Positions 1-5,287 of a stretch of 5,287 bases of DNA are shown here, in pieces. This stretch comes from an uncultured Clostridia bacterium (GTDB taxonomy: Bacteria; Bacillota; Clostridia; Oscillospirales; Acutalibacteraceae), in contig CANQGN010000113.1 in NCBI GenBank assembly GCA_947623215.1, forward strand, positions 1-5,287, in the 5' to 3' direction. Positions within the stretch are counted from its first letter, which is position 1, and every line of letters begins with the position of its first letter. Below the pieces are notes generated by a model. It worked only from the letters and a program-made list of their open reading frames with translations, ran no database searches and was not told the DNA's origin. A program made the translations under genes and the position numbers.

Positions 1-304
1 CCTCGCCGGTCATGCACAGCGGCTTTTCGCAGAGCACGGCTTTACCGGCAAGCAGGCAGGCCTTGGCGGCGGCAAAGTGCAGCGGGTTCCAGTTGGCAAT
101 GTAGACCGCGTCTACCTCCTCGTCGGCTATCAGCGCGTTGTAGTTGCCGTAGGCGCGGGGAATGCCCTGCGCCGCCGCAAAGGCCCCCGCCCGTGCGCTC
201 TCCCGCGCCGCCGCCGCCAGTATGACCGCCTCGGGCTGGTCGCGCAGCGCCGCCGCCATGTTGGCCGCTATGGCGCCGCAGCCGAGAATGCCCCAGCGAA
301 TCAC
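1..304 (-). CDS. Gfo/Idh/MocA-family oxidoreductase, N-terminal part (C-terminus beyond window)
   Basis: The minus strand reads 101 codons without a stop and leaves the window at base 1. Residues 3-16 form the first beta strand and dinucleotide loop of a Rossmann fold (G8-C-G10-A-I-A13, a GxGxxA motif). Residues 63-77 read VDAVYIANWNPLHF, followed by an alanine-rich helix and GKAVLCEKP, where E93-K94-P95 is the family's conserved EKP motif. This is the NAD(P)-binding half of a Gfo/Idh/MocA protein, a family of mostly sugar, inositol or bile-pigment dehydrogenases of about 320-390 residues. The substrate-binding C-terminal domain is missing, so the substrate cannot be named. The start is the GTG at 304: a GGGAGG lies 8 nt upstream, and the overlapping ATG one base earlier is followed at once by TGA. 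The gene is transcribed away from the flavodiiron gene by its own promoter. The family call is secure; the specific function is unknown. Confidence 0.9.
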   Translation of the reverse strand, partial: MIRWGILGCGAIAANMAAALRDQPEAVILAAAARESARAGAFAAAQGIPRAYGNYNALIADEEVDAVYIANWNPLHFAAAKACLLAGKAVLCEKPLCMTGE

Positions 305-312
305 ATCGACCG

Positions 313-318
313 CCTCCC
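313..318 (-). promoter_or_regulatory. Ribosome binding site that fixes a GTG start
   Basis: On the minus strand GGGAGG lies 8 nt before the GTG at 304. It matters because an ATG beginning at 306 overlaps this GTG in another frame but is followed directly by TGA. The only start that gives the Rossmann-fold protein is GTG. Confidence 0.75.
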
Positions 319-338
319 GTCTTTTTTTATTCGTTTCT

Positions 339-367
339 ATTCTACCGCCCGGCGGGGGCGTTGTCAA
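339..367 (-). promoter_or_regulatory. Sigma-70-type promoter of the Gfo/Idh/MocA gene
   Basis: On the minus strand there is a perfect -35 TTGACA (367-362), a 17-nt spacer and a -10 TAGAAT (344-339, five of six matches). Transcription would start near 332, giving a leader of roughly 28 nt that contains the GGGAGG ribosome binding site. The spacer is GC-rich and holds a 5-bp inverted repeat (CCGCC, 1 nt, GGCGG at 345-355), which could be an operator or simply composition. The promoter call is by eye but has near-consensus boxes and ideal spacing. Confidence 0.75.
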
Positions 368-370
368 CTG

Positions 371-391
371 CAAAAACTTTTTTGCTTTTTT
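371..391. promoter_or_regulatory. A/T tracts between divergent promoters, possible UP element
   Basis: This stretch holds an A5 run, then two T6 runs (378-383 and 386-391) each followed by GC. Seen from the minus-strand promoter the tracts sit just upstream of the -35 box, where an UP element binds the RNA polymerase alpha subunits. Phased A-tracts can also bend DNA. The tracts are visible; their role is inference. Confidence 0.4.
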
Positions 392-401
392 GCTTCTGCG
401 C

Positions 402-430
402 TTGCCTTATGGCGGAAACGGTGATATAAT
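402..430 (+). promoter_or_regulatory. Sigma-70-type promoter of the flavodiiron gene
   Basis: A -35 TTGCCT (402-407, four of six matches), a 17-nt spacer and a perfect -10 TATAAT (425-430) precede the gene. The expected start near 437 leaves a short leader of about 24 nt that contains AGGAG (446-450), 10 nt before the ATG at 461. The leader is too short for a riboswitch. No FNR-, PerR- or NorR-like box was recognised around it. Confidence 0.75.
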
Positions 431-460
431 AGAAAAAACAACGATAGGAGCTGAGCGTTT

Positions 461-2254
461 ATGAATACCGCTATTACTGGTTCGGTTACCTACGTGGGGG
501 TAAACGACCACGAGGTTGATTTGTTTGAAGGGCAGTACGTTGTGCCAAACGGCATGGCCTATAATTCTTATTTGATAACCGACGAAAAAATCGCCGTGAT
601 TGACACGGTCGACCGCCGGTTTCATCACGAGTGGTTAGACAAGGTTTCGGCTGCGCTGGCCGGCCGCTCGCCGGATTATTTGGTGGTGCAGCACATGGAG
701 CCCGACCACGCCGGCAATATTGACGCCTTTTTACAGCTTTACCCCGGCGCTACCATTGTGGCCTCTGCCAAGGCCTTTGCCATGTGCGGGCAGTTTTTCG
801 GTACCGATTATGCCGACCGCCGCCTGGTGGTGGGCGAGGGCGACAGCTTGCCCCTTGGGAGTCACACCCTGCACTTTGTGGCCGCCCCCATGGTGCATTG
901 GCCGGAGGTGCTGATGAGCTACGAGAGCAGCGAAAAAATCCTCTTTTCGGCCGACGCCTTCGGCAAATTCGGTGCGCTGGACGTAGATGAAGAATGGGCC
1001 TGCGAGGCGCGGCGGTACTACTTTGGCATTGTGGGCAAATACGGCGCACAGGTACAGCGGGTACTGCAAAAGGCCGCCGAGCTGGATTTGGCCATGATTT
1101 GCCCCACCCACGGCCCGGTATTGCGGGGGGATTTGGAGCAATACCTCGCGCTTTACGACGCCTGGTCTTCTTACGAGGCCGAAACAGACGGCATTTTCAT
1201 TGCCTACACCTCGGTATACGACCACACCAAGCAGGCGGTAGAGCAGCTGGCCGCCCGACTGAAAGAGCTGGGCTGCCCCAAAGTGGCGGTTACCGATTTG
1301 GCGCGGGACGATATGGCCGAGGCGGTAGAAGACGCCTTTCGCTACAGTAAGCTGGTGCTCGCCACCACCACCTATAATGCGGATATTTTCCCCTTTATGC
1401 GCACTTTTGTAGAGCATTTAACCGAGCGCAACTACCAAAACCGCACGGTGGCGATGATAGAAAACGGTTCCTGGGCGCCGCAGGCGGTTAAAACCATGAA
1501 GAATATGCTGGAAGACTGCAAAAATTTGCATTTCGCCGGGTCGGTTACGGTGCGCTCCGCCCTTGCAGACGACAGCCGCGCCGAGCTGGAAGCGCTGGCA
1601 AACGAGCTTTGCCGCGACTACCTGGCCCGCCAGCCCGAAACGGCCAATAAAAGCGATTTGACCGCCTTATTTAAAATCGGCTACGGCCTGTACGTCGTCA
1701 CCAGCCGAGACGGCGAGCGCGACAACGGCCTGATTGTGAATACCGTTACCCAGCTGACGGATAACCCCAACCGCGTGGCGGTCAACATCAACAAGGCCAA
1801 CTATTCCCACCACATCATTCAAAAAACCGGCAAGCTCAACGTCAACTGCCTGTCGGTAGAGGCCCCCTTCTCGGTGTTTGAGACCTTCGGCTTTCAAAGC
1901 GGCCGCGCGGTAGATAAATTCGCCGGGCAAACCATGCCCCGTTCCGATAATGGCCTCATCTTTTTGCCCCGCTACATCAACGCCTTTTTGTCGCTGGAGG
2001 TCGAGCAGTACGTAGACCTTGGCACCCACGGCATGTTTATTTGCCGGGTGAGCGAGGCGCGGGTGATTTCTGACGCCGAAACCATGACCTACACCTACTA
2101 CCACCAGCAGGTAAAGCCCAAGCCCCAAACCGAGGGCAAAAAAGGCTTTGTCTGCAAGGTGTGCGGCTACGTGTACGAGGGCGACGAACTGCCGGAAGAC
2201 TTTGTTTGCCCGCTGTGCAAGCACGGCGCGGCCGATTTTGAACCCATCGAATAG
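461..2254 (+). CDS. Flavodiiron protein fused to flavin reductase and rubredoxin (O2/NO reductase)
   Basis: This is a complete 597-residue cytoplasmic protein with four domains in order. (1) A metallo-beta-lactamase-like diiron domain, about 1-245, has all canonical ligands: H78, E80, D82 and H83 in HMEPDH, then H146 in PMVHWP, D165 in FSADAFG, and H217 in CPTHGP. (2) A flavodoxin domain, about 246-390, has an FMN-phosphate loop near 249-257 (AYTSVYDHT), then ATTTYNADIFP and ENGSW. (3) A flavin reductase-like FMN domain, about 398-550, carries KIGYGLYVVTS, NTVTQLTDNP and a closing YYHQQVK. (4) A C-terminal rubredoxin, about 561-597, has C565-x2-C568 and C583-x2-C586. Domains 1-2 match FprA and domains 3-4 match the separate Moorella partner Hrb, so the chain resembles FprA plus Hrb fused. 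Expected chemistry is electron flow from NAD(P)H through FMN and rubredoxin to the FMN/diiron site, reducing O2 to water and/or NO to N2O. The rubredoxin is the short type: 14 residues between cysteine pairs against about 29 in free rubredoxins. O2 or NO preference cannot be read from sequence. It ends 12 nt before a hairpin terminator. Confidence 0.95.
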   Translation: MNTAITGSVTYVGVNDHEVDLFEGQYVVPNGMAYNSYLITDEKIAVIDTVDRRFHHEWLDKVSAALAGRSPDYLVVQHMEPDHAGNIDAFLQLYPGATIVASAKAFAMCGQFFGTDYADRRLVVGEGDSLPLGSHTLHFVAAPMVHWPEVLMSYESSEKILFSADAFGKFGALDVDEEWACEARRYYFGIVGKYGAQVQRVLQKAAELDLAMICPTHGPVLRGDLEQYLALYDAWSSYEAETDGIFIAYTSVYDHTKQAVEQLAARLKELGCPKVAVTDLARDDMAEAVEDAFRYSKLVLATTTYNADIFPFMRTFVEHLTERNYQNRTVAMIENGSWAPQAVKTMKNMLEDCKNLHFAGSVTVRSALADDSRAELEALANELCRDYLARQPETANKSDLTALFKIGYGLYVVTSRDGERDNGLIVNTVTQLTDNPNRVAVNINKANYSHHIIQKTGKLNVNCLSVEAPFSVFETFGFQSGRAVDKFAGQTMPRSDNGLIFLPRYINAFLSLEVEQYVDLGTHGMFICRVSEARVISDAETMTYTYYHQQVKPKPQTEGKKGFVCKVCGYVYEGDELPEDFVCPLCKHGAADFEPIE

Positions 2255-2265
2255 CGATAAAATGC

Positions 2266-2292
2266 AAAGCCCCTCCCGCCGGGAGGGGCTTT
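2266..2292. terminator. Bidirectional intrinsic terminator between convergent genes
   Basis: A 12-bp perfect inverted repeat (AAAGCCCCTCCC at 2266-2277, GGGAGGGGCTTT at 2281-2292) encloses a 3-nt loop. It lies 12 nt after the flavodiiron stop and 15 nt after the nuclease stop on the other strand, so it can end both transcripts. The U-tract is short on both sides: TTTCT on the plus strand, and TTTGCATTTTA on the minus strand. Confidence 0.85.
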
Positions 2293-2307
2293 CTGCTGTC
2301 AAAAACA

Positions 2308-3183
2308 TTACGGGTTGCAGGCCTTGCAGGGCTGGTAGCCCGCCTCTATCAGCGCCTCCCGCCCGCCGGTTTGGGTCTTTTTGTTTTGGGGCTTTATATC
2401 GGCGGCGTTGGGGCAGCTTTCGGTGTGGAATTTGCGGGTGTTGGTGTTGATAATATACACTACCTCGCCCGGTTGCTGCTCGCTTGTCGCCGCCTCACTC
2501 GATTCTTCCGGTTCGTCCGCCCGGCGGCTTTCGCCCGTGGCGTAGTTTATGGCAATGCCCGGCTGGCGGTTGTAGCAATACACGGCAAAGCAAATGGCCT
2601 TGCCCCCGTCTTCTACCGAGGCGGCCTCTATGGTAACGCCGGAGGCCAGCAGATTCGCCCCCTGAAAATCCGGCGTTACGCGGTAGAGCACGTGGCAGCC
2701 GGTCTCGTGAATGTAATCGGCCACCTGGTTTTCAAAGGGCAGCATTCCTTCGGTGTTGAGGTAGCGGGTGCCGGTTATCAGGTTTTTCTCGTTGGCGTTT
2801 TCGCCCGCCAGCTGGTAGCCGATTAGGTGGCAGCGGTTGTAAAGGTACTTGCCGTCTATGCCCTCGTACTTCACCGTGTGCCAGCCGGAGGGTTTTATTT
2901 GCCCAATGCCGCCGCGTTCTTCCGTCGGCATTCCCTCCGGCCCCAGGCAGGCAAAGGCGGGGCCGCACCGGCCTAAGGCGTCTAACTCGCTGTAGTGCTC
3001 AAAAAATACCGGCTGGTAGTCGGCAACATTAAAGGCCGGGCGGTTGTTTTGCACCACCGTGTAGGGGACGTTATCGTCTGCCGCCGCCGGGGTTGCCGGT
3101 TGTTCGGCGGCGCAGCCGCACAGCAGCGCTAAAATCAGCAACAGGGAAAGGGGAAACCGAAGGTTCGGGTGAATGCCTTTCAT
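2308..3183 (-). CDS. Lipoprotein DNA/RNA non-specific endonuclease with C-terminal His/Cys module
   Basis: The 291-residue product begins MKGIHPNLRF, then a hydrophobic run and a lipobox L21-C22-G23-C24, so it should be lipid-anchored on the outer face of the membrane. A low-complexity A/P/D linker follows. Residues about 50-210 form a beta-beta-alpha-metal nuclease of the Serratia/EndA (NUC1) class. The catalytic motif is N116-R-C-H119, and GTRYLN supplies the metal ligand N143, with E151 eight residues later as in Serratia nuclease. Serratia and EndA have DRGH where this protein has NRCH. An acidic/Ser/Gln linker (about 222-240) leads to a 50-residue module with H253-x3-C257 and C286-x2-C289, probably metal-binding, of a type seen at the ends of other secreted Gram-positive nucleases. 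Likely roles are digestion of external DNA for nutrients or a step in DNA uptake; neither is shown here. An ATG 12 nt upstream (3195) would give 295 residues, but it abuts the Shine-Dalgarno sequence and adds acidic residues before the signal peptide, so 3183 is preferred. Confidence 0.9.
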   Translation of the reverse strand: MKGIHPNLRFPLSLLLILALLCGCAAEQPATPAAADDNVPYTVVQNNRPAFNVADYQPVFFEHYSELDALGRCGPAFACLGPEGMPTEERGGIGQIKPSGWHTVKYEGIDGKYLYNRCHLIGYQLAGENANEKNLITGTRYLNTEGMLPFENQVADYIHETGCHVLYRVTPDFQGANLLASGVTIEAASVEDGGKAICFAVYCYNRQPGIAINYATGESRRADEPEESSEAATSEQQPGEVVYIINTNTRKFHTESCPNAADIKPQNKKTQTGGREALIEAGYQPCKACNP

Positions 3184-3195
3184 ATCGTCGTTCAT

Positions 3196-3200
3196 CTCCC
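3196..3200 (-). promoter_or_regulatory. Ribosome binding site that favours the downstream nuclease start
   Basis: On the minus strand GGGAG (within AAAGGGAG) touches the ATG at 3195 with no spacer, which is too close for normal initiation. It lies 12 nt before the ATG at 3183, which is long but workable. The signal peptide also looks better from 3183 (Met-Lys start). Confidence 0.55.
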
Positions 3201-3209
3201 TTTGTTTTT

Positions 3210-3239
3210 ATCATAAGCCAACCCGCCGCCGCTTGTCAA
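3210..3239 (-). promoter_or_regulatory. Sigma-70-type promoter of the nuclease gene
   Basis: The minus strand has a perfect -35 TTGACA (3239-3234), an 18-nt spacer and a -10 TATGAT (3215-3210, five of six matches). Transcription would begin near 3203, leaving a leader of about 20 nt to the ATG at 3183 but only about 8 nt to the ATG at 3195. This again favours the downstream start. Its -35 box overlaps that of the plus-strand promoter. Confidence 0.75.
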
Positions 3240-3261
3240 GGGGAGAAATGTGTGGTATACT
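3233..3261 (+). promoter_or_regulatory. Extended -10 promoter of the U32 gene
   Basis: A -35 TTGTCA (3233-3238, five of six matches), a 17-nt spacer and a -10 TATACT (3256-3261, five of six) are present. TG at 3253-3254 makes an extended -10. Transcription would start near 3268, giving a leader of about 24 nt with a strong purine-rich ribosome binding site (GGAGG at 3280-3284, 7 nt before the ATG). The -35 box shares five bases with the opposing nuclease promoter. Confidence 0.75.
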
Positions 3262-3291
3262 AAAAGCAACGCAAACGGGGGAGGGGAGCGC

Positions 3292-5287
3292 ATGGCCGAA
3301 ATTATGGCCCCGGCCGGCAGTATGGAGCAGCTGCAAGCCTCGGTGCGCAGCGGGGCAGACTGCGTGTACTTTGGCTGCGGCAACCTGCACGCCCGCCGCG
3401 CCGCCCCCGCCTTTGCCCCCCCGGCGGAGATTGTAGACTACTGCCACGCGCGGGGGGTAAAAGCCGCCGCCGCGCTGAATATTTTACTGTTTGACCGCGA
3501 GCTGCCGCAGGCCGCCGAACTCATTCGCGAGGTGGCCGCCGTGGGGTGCGACGCATTGATTGTGCAGGATTTAGCGGCGGCAGAGCTCGCCCGGCGGCTG
3601 GCGCCGGGGCTGAGGCTGCACGCTTCTACCCAAATGGCGGTGCATAACGTAGCCGCCGCCTGTGCGCTGGAACAGCTCGGCTTTCGCCGGGCGGTGCTGG
3701 CGCGGGAGCTTACGCTGGAAGAAATTACCGCCATTGCCCGCTCTACTACGCTGGAATTAGAGGTCTTTGTGCACGGTGCGCTGTGCATGAGCGTTTCGGG
3801 CTGCTGTACGCTTTCTTCTCTGGTAGGGGGCCGCAGCGGCAACCGGGGGCTATGCGCCCAGCCCTGTCGGCTGAATTTTACAAGAAAAGACGGCAAGCCC
3901 TACGCTTTGTCGCTCAAAGACCTTTCGCTGCTGCGCCATTTGCCCGCCCTGGAAAAAGCGGGGGTTACGGCCTTTAAAATAGAGGGGCGGCTAAAACGGC
4001 CGGAATACGCCGCCGCCGCCGTAAGCCAAACGGCCGCCGCCTTGCGGGGGGAGAAAGTGAACACCCCGCTGCTGCAAGCGGTTTTCTCGCGCGGGGGATT
4101 TACTGACGGTTACCTGACCGGCCGCCGGGGAGAAGCCATGTTTGGCCGCCGCACGGGAGAAGACGCCCGCCGCGCCACCGCCGTGCTGCCGCAGCTGGCC
4201 GCCCTGTATCGGCACGAGAACCAGCGCGTGCCCCTAACCCTTTCGGCATCCTTGCAGCCGGGGCAGCCCGCCCGCCTTACCGCAGCGGCGGAGGGGGTTG
4301 CCGTTACCGTAACCGGCCCGGTGCCCACCCCGGCCACCGGCCAGCCGCTCACGCGGGAGGGGGTAACAGACCGCCTTTGCCGCTGTGGGGGCACCCCCTA
4401 CGCCCCGCAGGGCGTTACCCTGTCGCTCGGCGAGGGGTTGTATTTGCCTGCCGCCGAGCTCAACGCCCTCCGCCGCCGCGCTCTTGACTGTTTAACCGAG
4501 GCGCGCTTGGCCGCCCGCAGGGTTACGCTGCCGCCCGTCTCGCTGCCGGATTTTCCGTCCTATATGCCCCCCGCCGCCCCGGCGATTACCCTCTCGTTGT
4601 CTCGCTATGCGCAGGCCGAGCAGCTGAGTGACGACTGGTTTGACCGCCTGCTGCTGCCCCCGGGGGAAATATTGCAAAATCCCGGCCTTGTCGCCCGCTA
4701 CGGCAAGCGACTGTTTGCCGCGCTGGAACCGCTCTATTTTGATGAATCTCGCCTGCATCGCCAGCTGGACGAATTGCAAGCGCTGGGGGTGTACGGGGTG
4801 CGGGTACAGCACTTCAGCTGCATCGCCCCGGCGCAAAAGCGCGGCTTTGCCCTCTCGGGCGGGGCGGGGCTAAACGTGCTCAACACCGCCGCCCTTACCG
4901 CCTACGGGCAAATGGGGCTTGCCGACTGCCTGCTCTCTTACGAGCTGCCCCGCGCCCCGCTGCGGGCGCTGGGCGGCAGCCTGCCGCGCGGCGTGTTGGT
5001 TTATGGGGCGCTGCCGCTTATGCGGCTGCGGGCCTGCCCCCTAAAGCGGGGGGAGGTTTGCGGCGACTGCCCGGGGGGCGGCGTGCTGACCGACCCCACC
5101 GGCCGCCGTTTCTCGCTTGCCTGCGAGGGCCGCCGCCTTACCACGCTCTATAACTGCCTGCCGCTTTATTTGGGCGACAAATGCCCCTTACCGGCGGATT
5201 ACCTGGAACTCGCCTTTACCAACGAGTCGCCGCCGGTGGTACGCGCCCGCCTGCTGGCGGTCAAAGGGGGGCAAAAGGCGAACTTTC
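3292..5287 (+). CDS. Long-form U32 family protein (U32 plus DUF3656), probable RNA hydroxylation enzyme; 3' end beyond window
   Basis: The frame is open for 665 codons from the ATG at 3292 to the window edge, with GGAGG 7 nt upstream. The N-terminus (MAEIMAPAGS, then GADCVYFG) is typical of U32 proteins. The family signature is complete at 157-175: E157-x-F-x2-G-A-L-C165-x4-G-x-C172-x-L-S. GGRSGNRGLCAQPCR follows, giving C188-x3-C192; these four cysteines match the Fe-S set of U32 proteins. SLKDLSLL and FKIEGRLKRPEY close the first domain near 240. A less conserved region about 290-420 fits DUF3656. A C-terminal part has YGALPLMRLRACPLK and a second cysteine group (C582, C590, C593, C611). 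Although named peptidases after PrtC, studied relatives of this size and layout (E. coli RlhA) are needed for 5-hydroxycytidine in 23S rRNA, TrhP acts on tRNA, and UbiU/UbiV do O2-independent hydroxylation. By homology an RNA-hydroxylation role is most likely; the exact target is uncertain. The coding sequence is rich in GCC and CGC codons with no frameshift seen. Confidence 0.92.
   Translation, partial: MAEIMAPAGSMEQLQASVRSGADCVYFGCGNLHARRAAPAFAPPAEIVDYCHARGVKAAAALNILLFDRELPQAAELIREVAAVGCDALIVQDLAAAELARRLAPGLRLHASTQMAVHNVAAACALEQLGFRRAVLARELTLEEITAIARSTTLELEVFVHGALCMSVSGCCTLSSLVGGRSGNRGLCAQPCRLNFTRKDGKPYALSLKDLSLLRHLPALEKAGVTAFKIEGRLKRPEYAAAAVSQTAAALRGEKVNTPLLQAVFSRGGFTDGYLTGRRGEAMFGRRTGEDARRATAVLPQLAALYRHENQRVPLTLSASLQPGQPARLTAAAEGVAVTVTGPVPTPATGQPLTREGVTDRLCRCGGTPYAPQGVTLSLGEGLYLPAAELNALRRRALDCLTEARLAARRVTLPPVSLPDFPSYMPPAAPAITLSLSRYAQAEQLSDDWFDRLLLPPGEILQNPGLVARYGKRLFAALEPLYFDESRLHRQLDELQALGVYGVRVQHFSCIAPAQKRGFALSGGAGLNVLNTAALTAYGQMGLADCLLSYELPRAPLRALGGSLPRGVLVYGALPLMRLRACPLKRGEVCGDCPGGGVLTDPTGRRFSLACEGRRLTTLYNCLPLYLGDKCPLPADYLELAFTNESPPVVRARLLAVKGGQKANF

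Noticed and set aside
77..424. Plus-strand open frame of 115 codons opposite the oxidoreductase
   Set aside because: It is antisense to a clear Gfo/Idh/MocA Rossmann domain and runs through the promoter region; the product is Arg-rich and matches no family, as expected for a shadow in GC-rich DNA.
731..1417. Minus-strand open frame of 228 codons
   Set aside because: It lies wholly opposite the flavodiiron gene, whose conserved motifs span the same bases; no recognisable motifs or ribosome binding site.
1667..2308. Minus-strand open frame of 213 codons
   Set aside because: It is antisense to the flavin reductase and rubredoxin domains and starts beyond the terminator hairpin; its composition mirrors the opposite strand.
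2371..2826. Plus-strand open frame of 151 codons
   Set aside because: It is antisense to the nuclease catalytic domain and downstream of the terminator; no promoter or recognisable family.
3438..3896. Minus-strand open frame of 152 codons, Ser/Ala-rich
   Set aside because: It is antisense to the U32 signature region; a typical GC-rich shadow.
3292..5287. Frequent gccgcc and cgccgc runs resembling a trinucleotide repeat
   Set aside because: They are scattered, short and explained by Ala/Arg codons in a GC-rich gene; no regular array.
1..5287. Search by eye for tRNA, rRNA, CRISPR repeats, insertion sequence ends and riboswitches
   Set aside because: None recognised. All leaders are shorter than about 30 nt, the intergenic regions are filled by promoters or the terminator, and no long direct or terminal inverted repeats were seen.

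Overview
The window (5287 bp, GC-rich by eye, with AT-rich islands only at promoters) looks like chromosomal DNA from an anaerobic, high-GC member of the Clostridia, perhaps an Oscillospiraceae-like gut bacterium. This placement is an inference. It rests on a flavodiiron/flavin reductase/rubredoxin fusion typical of anaerobic Firmicutes, a clostridial-type lipoprotein nuclease, a long-form U32 protein and strong purine-rich ribosome binding sites. There is no rRNA or other marker gene to confirm it.

Layout: four protein genes in alternating orientation, each apparently its own transcription unit. (1) Bases 1-304, minus strand: the N-terminal 101 residues of a Gfo/Idh/MocA-type NAD(P)-dependent oxidoreductase, running off the left edge. 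(2) Bases 461-2254, plus strand: a complete 597-residue flavodiiron protein fused to a flavin reductase and a short rubredoxin, a predicted NAD(P)H-driven O2/NO scavenger in one chain. (3) Bases 2308-3183, minus strand: a lipoprotein DNA/RNA non-specific endonuclease with a C-terminal His/Cys module. (4) Bases 3292-5287, plus strand: the first 665 residues of a long U32-family protein (U32 plus DUF3656), probably an RNA-modifying enzyme rather than a protease, running off the right edge.

Both divergent intergenic regions hold convincing sigma-70-type promoter pairs. In 305-460 the two promoters are separated by A/T tracts. In 3184-3291 the two -35 boxes fall on almost the same bases, so the promoters probably compete. 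The convergent pair (2) and (3) is separated by a 12-bp perfect hairpin that can serve as a terminator for both.

The four genes do not form one obvious pathway. Gene 2 is the clearest functional call (oxygen/nitrosative stress defence in an anaerobe). Genes 1, 3 and 4 look like ordinary single genes next to it. No mobile element, CRISPR array, tRNA, rRNA or riboswitch was recognised. No wholly new system is evident; the points worth attention are the domain fusion, the shared -35 region, the nuclease architecture and the likely misnaming of the U32 protein as a peptidase.
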